A stretch of DNA of 64,000 nucleotides from JAMQPK01 sp035937795 (GCA_035937795.1 DASZHO010000073.1:5586-69585), one strand, 5' to 3'. Positions 28,382-36,918 are shown, counted from the first letter of the stretch. The notes: a model not told the origin generated them from the sequence alone. Translations and numbers: made by a program.

Positions 28382-30169
28382 ATGGTGAACGTGGACGACG
28401 AGCGCACCCAGAAACCAGCAAGCCCGGAAGGCGCGGCGCCGGCGCCGCGCGCAGGCACGAGGTCGGGCCAGCCGCGAGCGGGTGTGCTGACCCCTTTCAA
28501 AGACGAGAACGTGGACCCGCAAGAATTCTCCAAGATGCTCGACATCTACGATAACAGCTTCCGCAACATTGCGGAAGGCGAGGTGATGAAGGGGACCGTC
28601 CTCAAGGTCACCCCGTCAGAGGTCATCGTCGACATCGGGTACAAGTCGGAGGGGATCATCGGCGTCGACGAATTTCTCGACGAGCGTGGCGAAGTCACGG
28701 TGCAGCCGGGCGACACGGTCGACGTGTTGCTGGAACGCACCGAAGACCGCGACGGCTACGTCGTGCTCTCGCGCGAAAAAGCCGAGAAGATGAAGATCTG
28801 GGACGAGGTCGAGAAGGCCTATGCCGAACGCAAGGTCGTGATCGGCCGCGTCATCGAGCGGATCAAGGGCGGGCTGGCGGTCGACATCGGCGTGCGGGCG
28901 TTCCTGCCCGGATCGCAGATCGACGTGCGCCCGGTCCGCAATCTCGACGCGCTGCGCGGCCAGGAGCTGCGGATGCGCGTCATCAAGGTGAACAAGAAGC
29001 GCGGCAACATCGTGCTCTCGCGCAAGGTTCTCCTCGAGGAAGAAAACGCCGAAAAGAAGAAGCACACGCTGCACCACCTCGCCGAGGGCAAGGTGCTCAA
29101 GGGCACGGTGAAGAACATCACCGATTACGGCGCGTTCATCGATCTGGGCGGCATCGACGGCCTGCTGCACATCACCGACATGTCGTGGGGGCGCGTGGGC
29201 CACCCGTCGGAGCTCTTCAAGGTGAACGACGAGATCGACGTGATCGTGCTCAAGTACGACCCGGCGACCGAGCGCGTGTCGCTTGGCCACAAGCAGCTCG
29301 TCAACGATCCGTGGTCGAACGTGTCGGACCGCTACCCGGTGGGCGCAAGAGTGTCGGGCAAAGTCGTGAGCCTGACCGATTACGGCGCGTTCATCGAGCT
29401 GGAACCCGGCGTCGAAGGTTTGATCCACGTGTCGGAGATGTCGTGGAGCAAGCGCGTGAAGCACCCGTCGAAGATCCTGAACGTGGGCGATCCCGTCGAT
29501 GCGCAGGTGCTCGGCGTGGATGCCACGGCCCGCAGAATTTCGCTCGGTCTCAAGCAGGTGGAAACGAACCCGTGGCACGAGCTGGCAGACAAGTATCCGG
29601 TCGGCTCGAAGATTGTCGGCAAGGTGCGCAACCTCACCGAATTTGGCGCGTTCGTCGAGGTCGAAGACGACATCGACGGTCTCATTCACATCTCCGACAT
29701 GTCGTGGAGCAAGCGCATCAAGCATCCGTCCGAAGTGCTGAAGAAGGGCGACCGCGTCGAGGCGATGGTGTTGAACATCGACGCAGAGAACCAGCGGCTC
29801 TCGCTCGGGCTCAAGCAGCTGGCCACGGACATCTGGGACGATTTCTTCTCGCGCCATCAGGTGGGCCAGACGATTGAGGGCAAAGTCGTGCGCGTGACCA
29901 ACTTCGGTGCGTTCGTCGAGCTGGACGAGGGCATCGAGGGGCTGATTCACGTGTCGGAGCTCGACGACCAGAAGGGCGAGAAGATCGATCTGCAGGTCGG
30001 CGAGACCTATCCGATGAAGATCATCAAGCTCGTGCCGTCGGAGCGCAAGATCGGCCTCAGCATTCGCGCGCTGAAGTCGGACGAGTTCCGATCCGACTGG
30101 GAAGAGTACGCGGAGAAAGCGGGCACCGGCGAAGCGACGCTGGGCGATCACCTCAAAGCACGGAGTTAG
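28382..30169 (+). CDS. rpsA: 30S ribosomal protein S1
   Basis: mRNA-binding ribosomal protein needed for initiation on many messages. The 595-residue protein has six S1 (OB-fold) repeats with typical phrases (ITDYGAFIDLGGIDGLLHIT, LTDYGAFIELEPGVEGLIHV, LTEFGAFVEVEDDIDGLIHI, VTNFGAFVELDEGIEGLIHV), the first two being the divergent ribosome-binding ones. The N-terminal 40 residues are a Pro/Ala-rich extension. Start: an AGGAGG at 28365-28370 lies 11 bases before the ATG, slightly far; GTG at 28385 is an alternative. An IHF/HU gene follows, the same order as rpsA-ihfB in enterobacteria. Confidence 0.97.
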   Translation: MVNVDDERTQKPASPEGAAPAPRAGTRSGQPRAGVLTPFKDENVDPQEFSKMLDIYDNSFRNIAEGEVMKGTVLKVTPSEVIVDIGYKSEGIIGVDEFLDERGEVTVQPGDTVDVLLERTEDRDGYVVLSREKAEKMKIWDEVEKAYAERKVVIGRVIERIKGGLAVDIGVRAFLPGSQIDVRPVRNLDALRGQELRMRVIKVNKKRGNIVLSRKVLLEEENAEKKKHTLHHLAEGKVLKGTVKNITDYGAFIDLGGIDGLLHITDMSWGRVGHPSELFKVNDEIDVIVLKYDPATERVSLGHKQLVNDPWSNVSDRYPVGARVSGKVVSLTDYGAFIELEPGVEGLIHVSEMSWSKRVKHPSKILNVGDPVDAQVLGVDATARRISLGLKQVETNPWHELADKYPVGSKIVGKVRNLTEFGAFVEVEDDIDGLIHISDMSWSKRIKHPSEVLKKGDRVEAMVLNIDAENQRLSLGLKQLATDIWDDFFSRHQVGQTIEGKVVRVTNFGAFVELDEGIEGLIHVSELDDQKGEKIDLQVGETYPMKIIKLVPSERKIGLSIRALKSDEFRSDWEEYAEKAGTGEATLGDHLKARS

Positions 30170-30186
30170 TTTCACGGCACGGAGTT
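30158..30186. repeat. 10-base direct repeat at the rpsA stop and the next ribosome-binding site
   Basis: GCACGGAGTT occurs at 30158-30167, running into the rpsA stop TAG, and again at 30177-30186. The second copy gives the GGAG ribosome-binding site of the following HU/IHF gene. Confidence 0.7.
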
Positions 30187-30189
30187 GCT

Positions 30190-30525
30190 ATGGATGAACA
30201 GGGTGTCCCGGCGGCGCTCGGCGGCAGCATGACCAAGGCTGAGCTCGTGGAGGAAGTCTCCAGGGTTTCCGATCTCACCAAGAAGCACTCCGAGGTGATT
30301 GTCGACACCGTGTTCCGCAGCATCATCACCGCGCTGCACCGCGGCGAGAAGATCGAGCTTCGCGGGTTCGGCAGCTTCCGGCTTCGCCGCCGCGAGCCGC
30401 GCAAAGGCCGCAATCCGAAGACCGGCGACAAGGTGGACGTGCCGCCGAAAAAGGTGCCCTACTTCAAGCCCGGAAAAGAACTCAAGGAATTGATCAACCA
30501 GGAGCCAGGGATTCCCACGCAGTGA
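30190..30525 (+). CDS. HU/IHF-family DNA-binding protein (IHF-beta-like)
   Basis: Small DNA-bending protein. The 111 residues contain the family core MTKAELVEEVSRVSDLTKK, the flank of the DNA-binding arm GEKIELRGFGSFRLRRREPR, the arm tip RKGRNPKTG and the closing segment KKVPYFKPGKELKELIN. The arrangement rpsA followed by this gene suggests the IHF beta role, but HU and IHF cannot be told apart with certainty here. The ATG at 30190 follows a GGAG by five bases; an internal ATG at 30229 gives the usual family N-terminus, so 13 N-terminal residues are uncertain. Confidence 0.93.
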   Translation: MDEQGVPAALGGSMTKAELVEEVSRVSDLTKKHSEVIVDTVFRSIITALHRGEKIELRGFGSFRLRRREPRKGRNPKTGDKVDVPPKKVPYFKPGKELKELINQEPGIPTQ

Positions 30526-30535
30526 GTCTAGAAGA

Positions 30536-30612
30536 AGTAGAAAGTTGAAAGTTGAAAGTAGAAAGTGGAAGGTAGAAAGTAACTTTTAACTTTTAACTTT
30601 CAACTTCTTACT
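30536..30612. repeat. Palindromic heptanucleotide array, IHF-HIT gap
   Basis: Eleven 7-base units in phase: AGTAGAA, AGTTGAA, AGTTGAA, AGTAGAA, AGTGGAA, GGTAGAA, AGTAACT, TTTAACT, TTTAACT, TTCAACT, TCTTACT. The right half is roughly the reverse complement of the left (AGTTGAA against TTCAACT), so the transcript could fold into a long hairpin. It is AT-rich in a GC-rich region and ends 16 bases before the HIT gene ATG. Confidence 0.9.
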
Positions 30613-30628
30613 TTCTGGTTCAGTTTGT

Positions 30629-31123
30629 ATGGATCGCCTCTGGTCTCCGTGGCGGCTCGCCTACGTGACCGGTTCTCACACCACCGCCGACTGCGTTTTT
30701 TGCGACGCCTTTGCGGACCCTGACGCCGAGCTCGTCCTGTTGCGCGGCCGTCACGCATTCGTCATTCTGAATCTCTATCCTTACAACAACGGCCACCTCA
30801 TGGTAGCGCCCAATCGCCATATCAAGACGCTCGTTGACTTGTCAGGCGATGAACAGTCCGAGCTCATGTCGATGGCTCGATGGGCCGAGATGGCCCTGAC
30901 GGAGGCCTACAGGCCGCAGGGCATCAACGTGGGAATCAATCTCGGCAAGGCGGCCGGCGCGGGCATCGAAGATCATCTTCACGTGCACCTGGTGCCACGC
31001 TGGGCGGGGGATACCAATTTCATGACGGCGATCGCGCAAACACGAGTGCTGCCCGAAGAGCTTGGCCAGACGGCGGCTCGGCTTCGGCCCATCTTTGAGC
31101 GGATCGCCGGAAAGGGTGCATAG
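30629..31123 (+). CDS. HIT-family nucleotide hydrolase/transferase
   Basis: Histidine-triad protein acting on nucleotide phosphates, perhaps a diadenosine-polyphosphate phosphorylase-like enzyme. The 164 residues start MDRLWSPWRLAYV, have a CVFC pair near residue 22 that may bind zinc, NLYPYNNGHLMVAPNRH near 49, and the triad HLHVHLVPRW near 112. This start-and-triad pattern is that of the Ap4A phosphorylase-like HIT group. No normal ribosome-binding site precedes the ATG; the array lies there. Substrate is inferred. Confidence 0.92.
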   Translation: MDRLWSPWRLAYVTGSHTTADCVFCDAFADPDAELVLLRGRHAFVILNLYPYNNGHLMVAPNRHIKTLVDLSGDEQSELMSMARWAEMALTEAYRPQGINVGINLGKAAGAGIEDHLHVHLVPRWAGDTNFMTAIAQTRVLPEELGQTAARLRPIFERIAGKGA

Positions 31124-31124
31124 A

Positions 31125-33101
31125 GTGCTGGGCGTGCGCAAGGTGCGGTGGGCGCTGGTGAGCGCCGCTTTCGTGCCGAGCCTCGCGGTCGTCTTCGCCG
31201 TTCAAAACACTCCGGCAAAACCGCGGAATGTCGTCATCTTCGTCGCCGACGGCCTTCGCGCCGGCTCGGTGAACCCCGGCGACACGCCGGCCCTGTGGCG
31301 CGTCCGTACCGAGGGAGTGAATTTCGCCAACAGCCATGCCGTGTATCCGACGCTGACGATGCCCAATGCGTCGGCGATTGCCACGGCGCATTCACCCGGC
31401 GACACCGGACAATTCGGCAACAACGTCTTTCCCGGCTTTCCAATCTTCGACACCGGCAACTTCGGGCGGGCCGCAGGCACGCTCGTGCCGACGGTTGAGG
31501 ACGACCGCGTGCTTGGCGACCTCGACGACCATTTCGGCGGCAACTATCTTCAGGAAGATTCGTTGCTGTCGCTCGCCCGCGCGAAGGGATACAACACCGC
31601 CGCCGTCGGCAAGCTCGGACCGACCGCGATCCAGGATTTGCCGGAGCTCGAGCCTCAGAACGGCCGCTTCCGGCCAGCCGCCACGATCATTCTGGACCCG
31701 GCCACGGGAACCGATGAAGGCATGCCGCTGGCAAACGAGACGATCGAGATGTTGAAGGCTGCCGGCCTTGTGCCGGGTCCGCCGGCGAGGAGTCAGCCCT
31801 CCGGCAACAACACCACGCCCGGCACGCTCTCGGCCAACGTCGCGCATCAGCAATGGCTGGTTGACGCCCTCACGAAGGCGATCCTGCCGCGGTTTGCGTC
31901 GGCCGGGAAGCCGTTTGCCGTGGTGTTCTGGTCGGGCGATCCGGATCAGACCCAGCACGCGCAAGGCGACAGCCTGAACAGTCTTGTGCCGGGAATCAAC
32001 GGTCCCACGTCGAAGGCCGCAGTGCGCAACGCCGACAACAATCTGAAGCAGATTCTCGAGTTTCTCGACCGGGATCCGTCGCTGGCCGGAGACACCGACG
32101 TGTTCGTCACGGCCGACCACGGCTTTTCGACCGTGAGCCGGCACACGATCGATGCCGCGGGGCATCCTACGGGAAGTTATTCGGCGAAATTCACCTATCG
32201 TGATGGGGCCGGCCGGCAAGAAGTGAACGATGGGTATCTGCCCACCGGCGCGCTCGCCATCGATCTGGCGCACGCGCTGAACTTACCCCTCTACGATCCG
32301 GACAGCCAGATCAGCGATGCGAAGGGGAACAAGGTTTATCAGCCCGTCGATCCCACGATTCGGCAGCAGATGGCCGCGGTCAGGCAGCGTCCCTCGCTCG
32401 GCAACGGGGCGATCGGCGGTACCGGGCGGATCAAGCCGGCCGACGCATCGGTGATCGTGACCAGCGGTTCGATCTACCTGCCCGACGGCAACCGCGACCT
32501 CATATCCAGGATTGTCAGCGTGCTCGGCGGCCTCGACTATGTCGGCGGGATCTTTGTGCACGATCGATTCGGGGAGGTGCCTGGCTCGCTGCCGATGAGC
32601 GCGCTCAACCTGGTGGGCGCCGCGCGATTGCCGGCGCCCGCGATCGTCGTGAATTACAGGACGTTTGCGACCGATGCGCTGAATCCGCTGATGACGTCCG
32701 TGCTGGTCGGTGGAGTCACCCAGCAGGAGGGGCAGGGACAGCACGGCGCGCTGAGCCGGGCGAACACGTTCAACAACATGGCGGCCATCGGCCCCGATTT
32801 CAAGAAGCGGTTTGCGGACGCCGCGCCGATCAGCAACGCCGATCTGGCGCCCACGCTGGCGTCGCTCATGGGATTGAAGGTTTCCGGCATCGGCTCGCTG
32901 CAGGGGCGCGTGATCCGCGAAGCGCTCGCCGGCGGGCCCTCCACCATGAGTTTTCAACAGAAAATATTGCGATCGAAGGGGCTGGCCGGCCGCGCCACGA
33001 TTCTGGTGTATCAGGTCGTCGGTGGAGAACGATATCTGGACGAAGCCTGCTTCGAGCCGCCTGCGGTCGAGTCCGGGCCTCAGCCCTGTTCGGCGCGGTA
33101 A
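31125..33101 (+). CDS. Secreted alkaline-phosphatase-superfamily hydrolase (phosphodiesterase-like)
   Basis: Metal-dependent hydrolase of the alkaline phosphatase/nucleotide pyrophosphatase/sulfatase superfamily. The 658-residue protein starts with a signal segment (VRWALVSAAFVPSLAVVFAV), then NVVIFVADGLRAGSV with the first metal-binding Asp, YPTLTMPNASAIATAHSPG with the likely Thr nucleophile, FWSGDPDQTQH with further metal ligands, and VTADHGFSTV. The C-terminal part (about 400-600) is less typical. The GTG start overlaps nothing but lies one base after the HIT stop; GTG at 31116 is the alternative. Substrate (phospho- or sulfo-ester) is not predictable. Confidence 0.85.
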   Translation: MLGVRKVRWALVSAAFVPSLAVVFAVQNTPAKPRNVVIFVADGLRAGSVNPGDTPALWRVRTEGVNFANSHAVYPTLTMPNASAIATAHSPGDTGQFGNNVFPGFPIFDTGNFGRAAGTLVPTVEDDRVLGDLDDHFGGNYLQEDSLLSLARAKGYNTAAVGKLGPTAIQDLPELEPQNGRFRPAATIILDPATGTDEGMPLANETIEMLKAAGLVPGPPARSQPSGNNTTPGTLSANVAHQQWLVDALTKAILPRFASAGKPFAVVFWSGDPDQTQHAQGDSLNSLVPGINGPTSKAAVRNADNNLKQILEFLDRDPSLAGDTDVFVTADHGFSTVSRHTIDAAGHPTGSYSAKFTYRDGAGRQEVNDGYLPTGALAIDLAHALNLPLYDPDSQISDAKGNKVYQPVDPTIRQQMAAVRQRPSLGNGAIGGTGRIKPADASVIVTSGSIYLPDGNRDLISRIVSVLGGLDYVGGIFVHDRFGEVPGSLPMSALNLVGAARLPAPAIVVNYRTFATDALNPLMTSVLVGGVTQQEGQGQHGALSRANTFNNMAAIGPDFKKRFADAAPISNADLAPTLASLMGLKVSGIGSLQGRVIREALAGGPSTMSFQQKILRSKGLAGRATILVYQVVGGERYLDEACFEPPAVESGPQPCSAR

Positions 33102-33295
33102 CCGAGCGATTCAATCGCGCTGCGCATCGCCTCGGGCGCCACGCGCGCCGGATCGTAGCTGGCGACCACGCGATTTTCAGCGTGCGACGCGTTCACCGAC
33201 TCGACCCCGTCGAGCTTCATCAACGTCCGCTTGACGGCGCTCTCGCAGTGTCCGCACGTCATACCCGTGACTTTCAGATGCAGTGTCCTGGCCAT
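33080..33295 (-). CDS. Heavy-metal-associated (HMA) copper-chaperone-like protein
   Basis: A 71-residue ferredoxin-like metal carrier with the motif GMTCGHCESAVKRTL near residue 10, two Cys binding Cu(I) or another soft metal, and the closing LESLGYRAE. The ATG giving MARTLHLKVTGMTCGHC is chosen; an upstream in-frame start would add 18 residues not typical of the family. Its last 22 bases overlap the 3' end of the convergent phosphodiesterase-like gene. No copper ATPase is in view. Confidence 0.92.
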   Translation of the reverse strand: MARTLHLKVTGMTCGHCESAVKRTLMKLDGVESVNASHAENRVVASYDPARVAPEAMRSAIESLGYRAEQG

Positions 33296-33317
33296 ATGGG
33301 TCCCTCGCGCTTCGCGG

Positions 33318-34490
33318 CTAATCTCTCCGGCCCAGTATCTGTTTCGCAATGGTCTGCAGCTGAAGGTTCGATGTCCCTTCGTAGATCTGGCCGATCTTCG
33401 CGTCGCGGTACAGCTTCTCCACAGGATAATCCTTCACGTAGCCGTAGCCGCCGAACAACTGGACGGCGAGCGAGGTGACATGCTCGGCCATGTCGGCCGC
33501 CAGCAGTTTGCACATCGCCGCCGGCGTGAGAAACGGCTCGCCCGCGTCACGCATGCGCGCGGCGTTGTAGACCATCAACCGTGCGGCCTCGAGCTCGGTC
33601 GCCGCCCGCGCCAGCTGAAACTGTACGCCCTGGAAATCGGCGATGGCCTGTCCAAATTGCTTCCGCTCGCGCGTGTAGGCGATGGCGTGGTTCAGCGCTC
33701 CCTGCGCCAGCCCGACCATCTGCGCGCCGATCCCGATGCGGCCTTCGTTCAGCGTCTCGATCGCGACCTTGTATCCCCGGCCGACTTCACCCAGCACGTT
33801 CGCCCGCGGCACTCGACAGTCTTCCAGCAGGAGCTCGCACGTGCTGCTGGCGCGAATGCCCAGCTTGTCCTCTTTCTTGCCGACGGAGAAGCCAGAGAAC
33901 TGGCGTTCGACGGCGAAGGCCGTGATGCCGCGGTACCCGGCCTCGGGATTCACCGTGGCGAACACGATGAAGATGTCGGCTTCGTTTGCATTGGTGATCC
34001 ACAGCTTGCGGCCCGTCAGCCGAAATTCGTCACCGGCCTCGACCGCGCGGGTGCTGAGCGCGAACGCGTCGCTCCCCGAGCCGGCCTCCGACAGCGCGTA
34101 GGCGCCGACCGCGCGGTCGGCGAGCTGGGGCAGCAGCCGCTTTTTCAGCTCGTCTCCGCCCCAACGCATCAGGGCGTTCACGACGAGCGTGTTCTGCACG
34201 TCGACCAGCACCCCGACCGAAGGGTCGACGGTCGAGAGCGCTTCGACCGCCAGAACGGCGTGAAAGAAGCGCGCGCCGCCCCCGCCGAGCTCCTCGGGTA
34301 TTTCGATGCCCATCACGCCAAGCCTGAACATCTTGTCGATGAGATCCCGAGGCATCCTGGCGTGCTCGTCCATGCCGCGGACGAGCGGCTGCACCTCGCG
34401 GATGGCAAACTCGAGTACGGTTTGGCTGAAGAGACGTTCGTCTTCGGTCAAGCGGGTGAGGGGTGGGGGGAGATCGGCAGGCTGCTCCAC
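33318..34490 (-). CDS. Acyl-CoA dehydrogenase
   Basis: FAD enzyme that introduces the alpha-beta double bond into acyl-CoA. The 390 residues have the family parts: YALSEAGSGSDAFAL near 130, ITNANEADIFIVFA near 163, RERKQFGQAIADFQGVQFQL near 280 and the catalytic Glu in IGQIYEGTSNLQLQTIA near the C-terminus. The Glu position is the one used by short- and branched-chain dehydrogenases, so a short or branched substrate is plausible. That would fit the acyl-CoA mutase genes 2.7 kb away, but they are on the other strand. The GTG start is at the divergent gap with the VWA gene. Confidence 0.93.
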   Translation of the reverse strand: MEQPADLPPPLTRLTEDERLFSQTVLEFAIREVQPLVRGMDEHARMPRDLIDKMFRLGVMGIEIPEELGGGGARFFHAVLAVEALSTVDPSVGVLVDVQNTLVVNALMRWGGDELKKRLLPQLADRAVGAYALSEAGSGSDAFALSTRAVEAGDEFRLTGRKLWITNANEADIFIVFATVNPEAGYRGITAFAVERQFSGFSVGKKEDKLGIRASSTCELLLEDCRVPRANVLGEVGRGYKVAIETLNEGRIGIGAQMVGLAQGALNHAIAYTRERKQFGQAIADFQGVQFQLARAATELEAARLMVYNAARMRDAGEPFLTPAAMCKLLAADMAEHVTSLAVQLFGGYGYVKDYPVEKLYRDAKIGQIYEGTSNLQLQTIAKQILGRRD

Positions 34491-34497
34491 TGCGGCG

Positions 34498-34513
34498 CCA
34501 ATGTTATCATTGG
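34498..34513. promoter_or_regulatory. Perfect palindrome in a divergent gap (candidate operator)
   Basis: CCAATG-TTAT-CATTGG, two 6-base arms around a 4-base centre, in the 48-base gap between the acyl-CoA dehydrogenase and VWA genes. Its place is right for a repressor site controlling one or both genes. The protein that would bind is unknown. Confidence 0.35.
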
Positions 34514-34538
34514 GTTTCAGGCCTGTTCAGGGTGAAGC

Positions 34539-36752
34539 ATGCATAAGCACTTCTTGCGGCTGGCGCCGGCCGTTGCTCTTGCGGCGCCGATGGCGTTGGG
34601 TTTGTACGCGCGCCCATCCGCCCAGACGCAACAGCCGCAGGCGCAGCAGCCACAGCAATCACAGCAACCGCAGCAGGGGACCGCCGCTCCTTCGACGCCG
34701 CCGGCGCAAGGTCCGGACGCGGCGAGCTCCCAGGCACAGCCGGATCAGACTCCGCCGCCGGCCACTCCCACATTCCGCAGCGACATCAACTTTGTCCGGG
34801 TGGACGTCATCGTCTCCGACAAACAGGGCAACACCGTCAGCGATCTCAAGCAGCAGGATTTCGAGGTATCCGAGGACGGCAAGCCCCAGAGCATCCAGAC
34901 CTTCAAGCTCATCAACATCCAGGACAGCACGACGAGATCCGCTCCCATCGAGCCTGCGCGTGAGATTCGATCGGTGATCGACGAGCAGGCGGAAGCGGCC
35001 AAGGAAGACGTACGGCTGTTCGCCTTCTTCCTGGACGACTATCACGTGCGCAAGGAAAACAGCATCCGGGCGCGCGAGCCGATCGCGAGGTTCGTGGAGA
35101 CCAAACTGCTGCCGACCGACATGGCCGGCATCATGTATCCGCTCACGCCGCTCGACGACGTGTTGCTGTCGAGAAATCAAAAGAACCTGGCGAGCGCCAT
35201 CCGCACGTTCATCGGACGGAAGTACGACTACACCGCGAGAAATCTCTTCGAAGAGCGGTATGTCAATTACGTCTCGACGATGGAGGCCGAGCGGATTCGC
35301 AATCAGGTGACGCTGTCGGCGCTCAAGGCCCTGATTGTGCACATGGGCGGTCTGCGTGAAGGCAGAAAGTCGATCATCCTCGTCAGCGAGGGCTTCACCA
35401 ACTCGATGCCGGCGCAGGCGCAGGACCCGATCGCCGCCCAGCCGCAGCCGCTTGGCCGCGCACCGGATCCGATCGGCGGGGTGTCGCCGATGCAGCAATC
35501 GCAGGAATTCTTCCTCCAGACCGACATGCTCTCGGACATTCGATGGGTGTACGAGATGGCCAATCGCTACAACACCACCATCTATACGGTCGATCCGCGC
35601 GGCCTGGCGGCATTTGAATTCGATCTGGACCGCGGGAACGTCAGCATGACCGCCGACAAAGCCGTGCTCGACAACAGCATGGACACCCTGCGCATTCTCG
35701 CCGCCGAAACCGATGGCCGGGCCATCGTCAATCAGAACGATCTCACGCCAGGATTGAACCAGATCGTGCGCGACTCCAGCGCCTACTATCTGATCGGGTA
35801 CACCACGACCCAGAACGCCGCTGATGGAAAATTCCACCAGATCAACGTACGCGTAAAGCGGCCCAACATTCAGGTGCGCGCGCGGAAGGGTTATCTCGCG
35901 CTGACGGCCACCGAAGCCGAGCGCGCGATAGCGCCGCCCAAGCCCGGGCCGCCCAAGGCGGTGACCGATGCGCTGGGGACGCTGTCGGTCACGTCCCGGC
36001 GAAGCGTGATCCGCACCTGGATTGGGATGTCGCCCGGGAGCAACGGCAAGACGAAGGTGAGCTTTGTCTGGGAACCGGCGCCGGTCCCGCCCGGTGCGCG
36101 CACCGAAACGCCGGCGCGCGTGTCGCTTGTCGCGGGCAGCGCGAATTCTGATCTGTACTTCCGCGGTAAAGTGCCGAGTACCGGACCCTCATCGGGCTCA
36201 TCGGTTTCATCAGGCTCATCGGCTTCACCACTCCCGGCAGCGCCCCCCGGGTTTGCCGCGCCGGCCCAGCTCGCGCGCGTGGAGTTTGAAGTGCCTCCGG
36301 GGCCCATGGATCTCGACATCACCATCGAGGATGCAACTGCCGGCGTCATCGATCGAGAAACCAGGAAGATGGAGGTGCCGAGCCTGGGCTTGGGTGTGAC
36401 GCTGAGCACGCCGCAGCTATTCCGCGGACGAACGCTGCGCGAATGGCAGACGCTGGCAGCCGATCCAGCGGCGATGCCGTTGCCGGACCGTGAATTCCGC
36501 CGCACCGATCACCTGCTGCTTCGCGTGGCCGCCGGGAGCCCGGGTGGCATCCCAAGTGTGACCTCACGGTTGTTGAATCGTGACGGCGGCGCGATGACAG
36601 CGCTGACCGTGTCGCCGGCCGGTGCTCCAGGCGTGGTGAACATCGATGTCCCGCTCGCCGCTCTGCCGACTGGTGAATTCCTGATCGAAATCACTGCGAC
36701 CGACGGCACGGAGAAAACGTCGACGCTGGTGGCCATCAGGGTCACCGCGTGA
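34539..36752 (+). CDS. Secreted VWA-domain protein of the acidobacterial type
   Basis: A 737-residue exported protein. After a signal peptide (LAPAVALAAPMALGLYARP) comes a 50-residue Gln/Pro-rich stretch, then the segment FVRVDVIVSDKQGNTVSDLK and FEVSEDGKPQSIQTF that precedes the VWA domain in acidobacterial proteins. The VWA core begins at LFAFFLDDYHVRKENS; the metal-site motif DxSxS is degenerate (DDYHV). It ends near residue 430 with TIYTVDPRGLAAF and YLIGYTT. A C-terminal region of beta-rich sequence (400 residues from the core) includes a Ser/Gly run encoded by a 9-base repeat. Function unknown. The stop codon lies in a 17-base duplication. Confidence 0.88.
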   Translation: MHKHFLRLAPAVALAAPMALGLYARPSAQTQQPQAQQPQQSQQPQQGTAAPSTPPAQGPDAASSQAQPDQTPPPATPTFRSDINFVRVDVIVSDKQGNTVSDLKQQDFEVSEDGKPQSIQTFKLINIQDSTTRSAPIEPAREIRSVIDEQAEAAKEDVRLFAFFLDDYHVRKENSIRAREPIARFVETKLLPTDMAGIMYPLTPLDDVLLSRNQKNLASAIRTFIGRKYDYTARNLFEERYVNYVSTMEAERIRNQVTLSALKALIVHMGGLREGRKSIILVSEGFTNSMPAQAQDPIAAQPQPLGRAPDPIGGVSPMQQSQEFFLQTDMLSDIRWVYEMANRYNTTIYTVDPRGLAAFEFDLDRGNVSMTADKAVLDNSMDTLRILAAETDGRAIVNQNDLTPGLNQIVRDSSAYYLIGYTTTQNAADGKFHQINVRVKRPNIQVRARKGYLALTATEAERAIAPPKPGPPKAVTDALGTLSVTSRRSVIRTWIGMSPGSNGKTKVSFVWEPAPVPPGARTETPARVSLVAGSANSDLYFRGKVPSTGPSSGSSVSSGSSASPLPAAPPGFAAPAQLARVEFEVPPGPMDLDITIEDATAGVIDRETRKMEVPSLGLGVTLSTPQLFRGRTLREWQTLAADPAAMPLPDREFRRTDHLLLRVAAGSPGGIPSVTSRLLNRDGGAMTALTVSPAGAPGVVNIDVPLAALPTGEFLIEITATDGTEKTSTLVAIRVTA
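36186..36230 (+). repeat. 9-base minisatellite inside the VWA gene
   Basis: Five 9-base units (CCCTCATCG, GGCTCATCG, GTTTCATCA, GGCTCATCG, GCTTCACCA) encode a Ser/Gly/Pro linker near residue 550. The unit is in frame. Confidence 0.8.
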
Positions 36753-36768
36753 TCAGGGTCACCGCGTG
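36735..36768. repeat. 17-base tandem duplication spanning the VWA stop codon
   Basis: ATCAGGGTCACCGCGTG at 36735-36751 and again, unchanged, at 36752-36768. The first copy ends in the last codons of the VWA gene; the second supplies the GTG start of the next small gene. Confidence 0.95.
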
Positions 36769-36918
36769 ATCCGCAAGCTGTCCTCGGGCGGCTACCGTCT
36801 CTATTCCCGCAAGAAGGATCCGAAGACCGGCAAGCGGCGCAACCTCGGCACCTTCAAGAGCCTCAAGGCAGCCAGACAGCACGAGCGCGCCGTCCAGTTC
36901 TTCAAAAGGCAGCCCTGA
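36766..36918 (+). CDS. Small conserved protein, 50 residues, unknown function
   Basis: A GTG-started ORF of 50 codons, too short for many gene finders. The translation begins MIRKLSSGGYRLYSRKKDPK and goes on TGKRRNLGTFKSLKAARQHE to RAVQFFKRQP. I recall a widespread small family with the same pattern, KSGGYRLYSRKKNPKTGKRRNLGTF (shown here only in part as GYRLYSRKK and GKRRNLGTF). The strand-strand-strand-helix pattern with many Arg/Lys resembles the AP2-like DNA-binding or integrase arm-type fold, so nucleic-acid binding is a guess. It starts inside the second copy of the duplication. Confidence 0.75.
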   Translation: MIRKLSSGGYRLYSRKKDPKTGKRRNLGTFKSLKAARQHERAVQFFKRQP

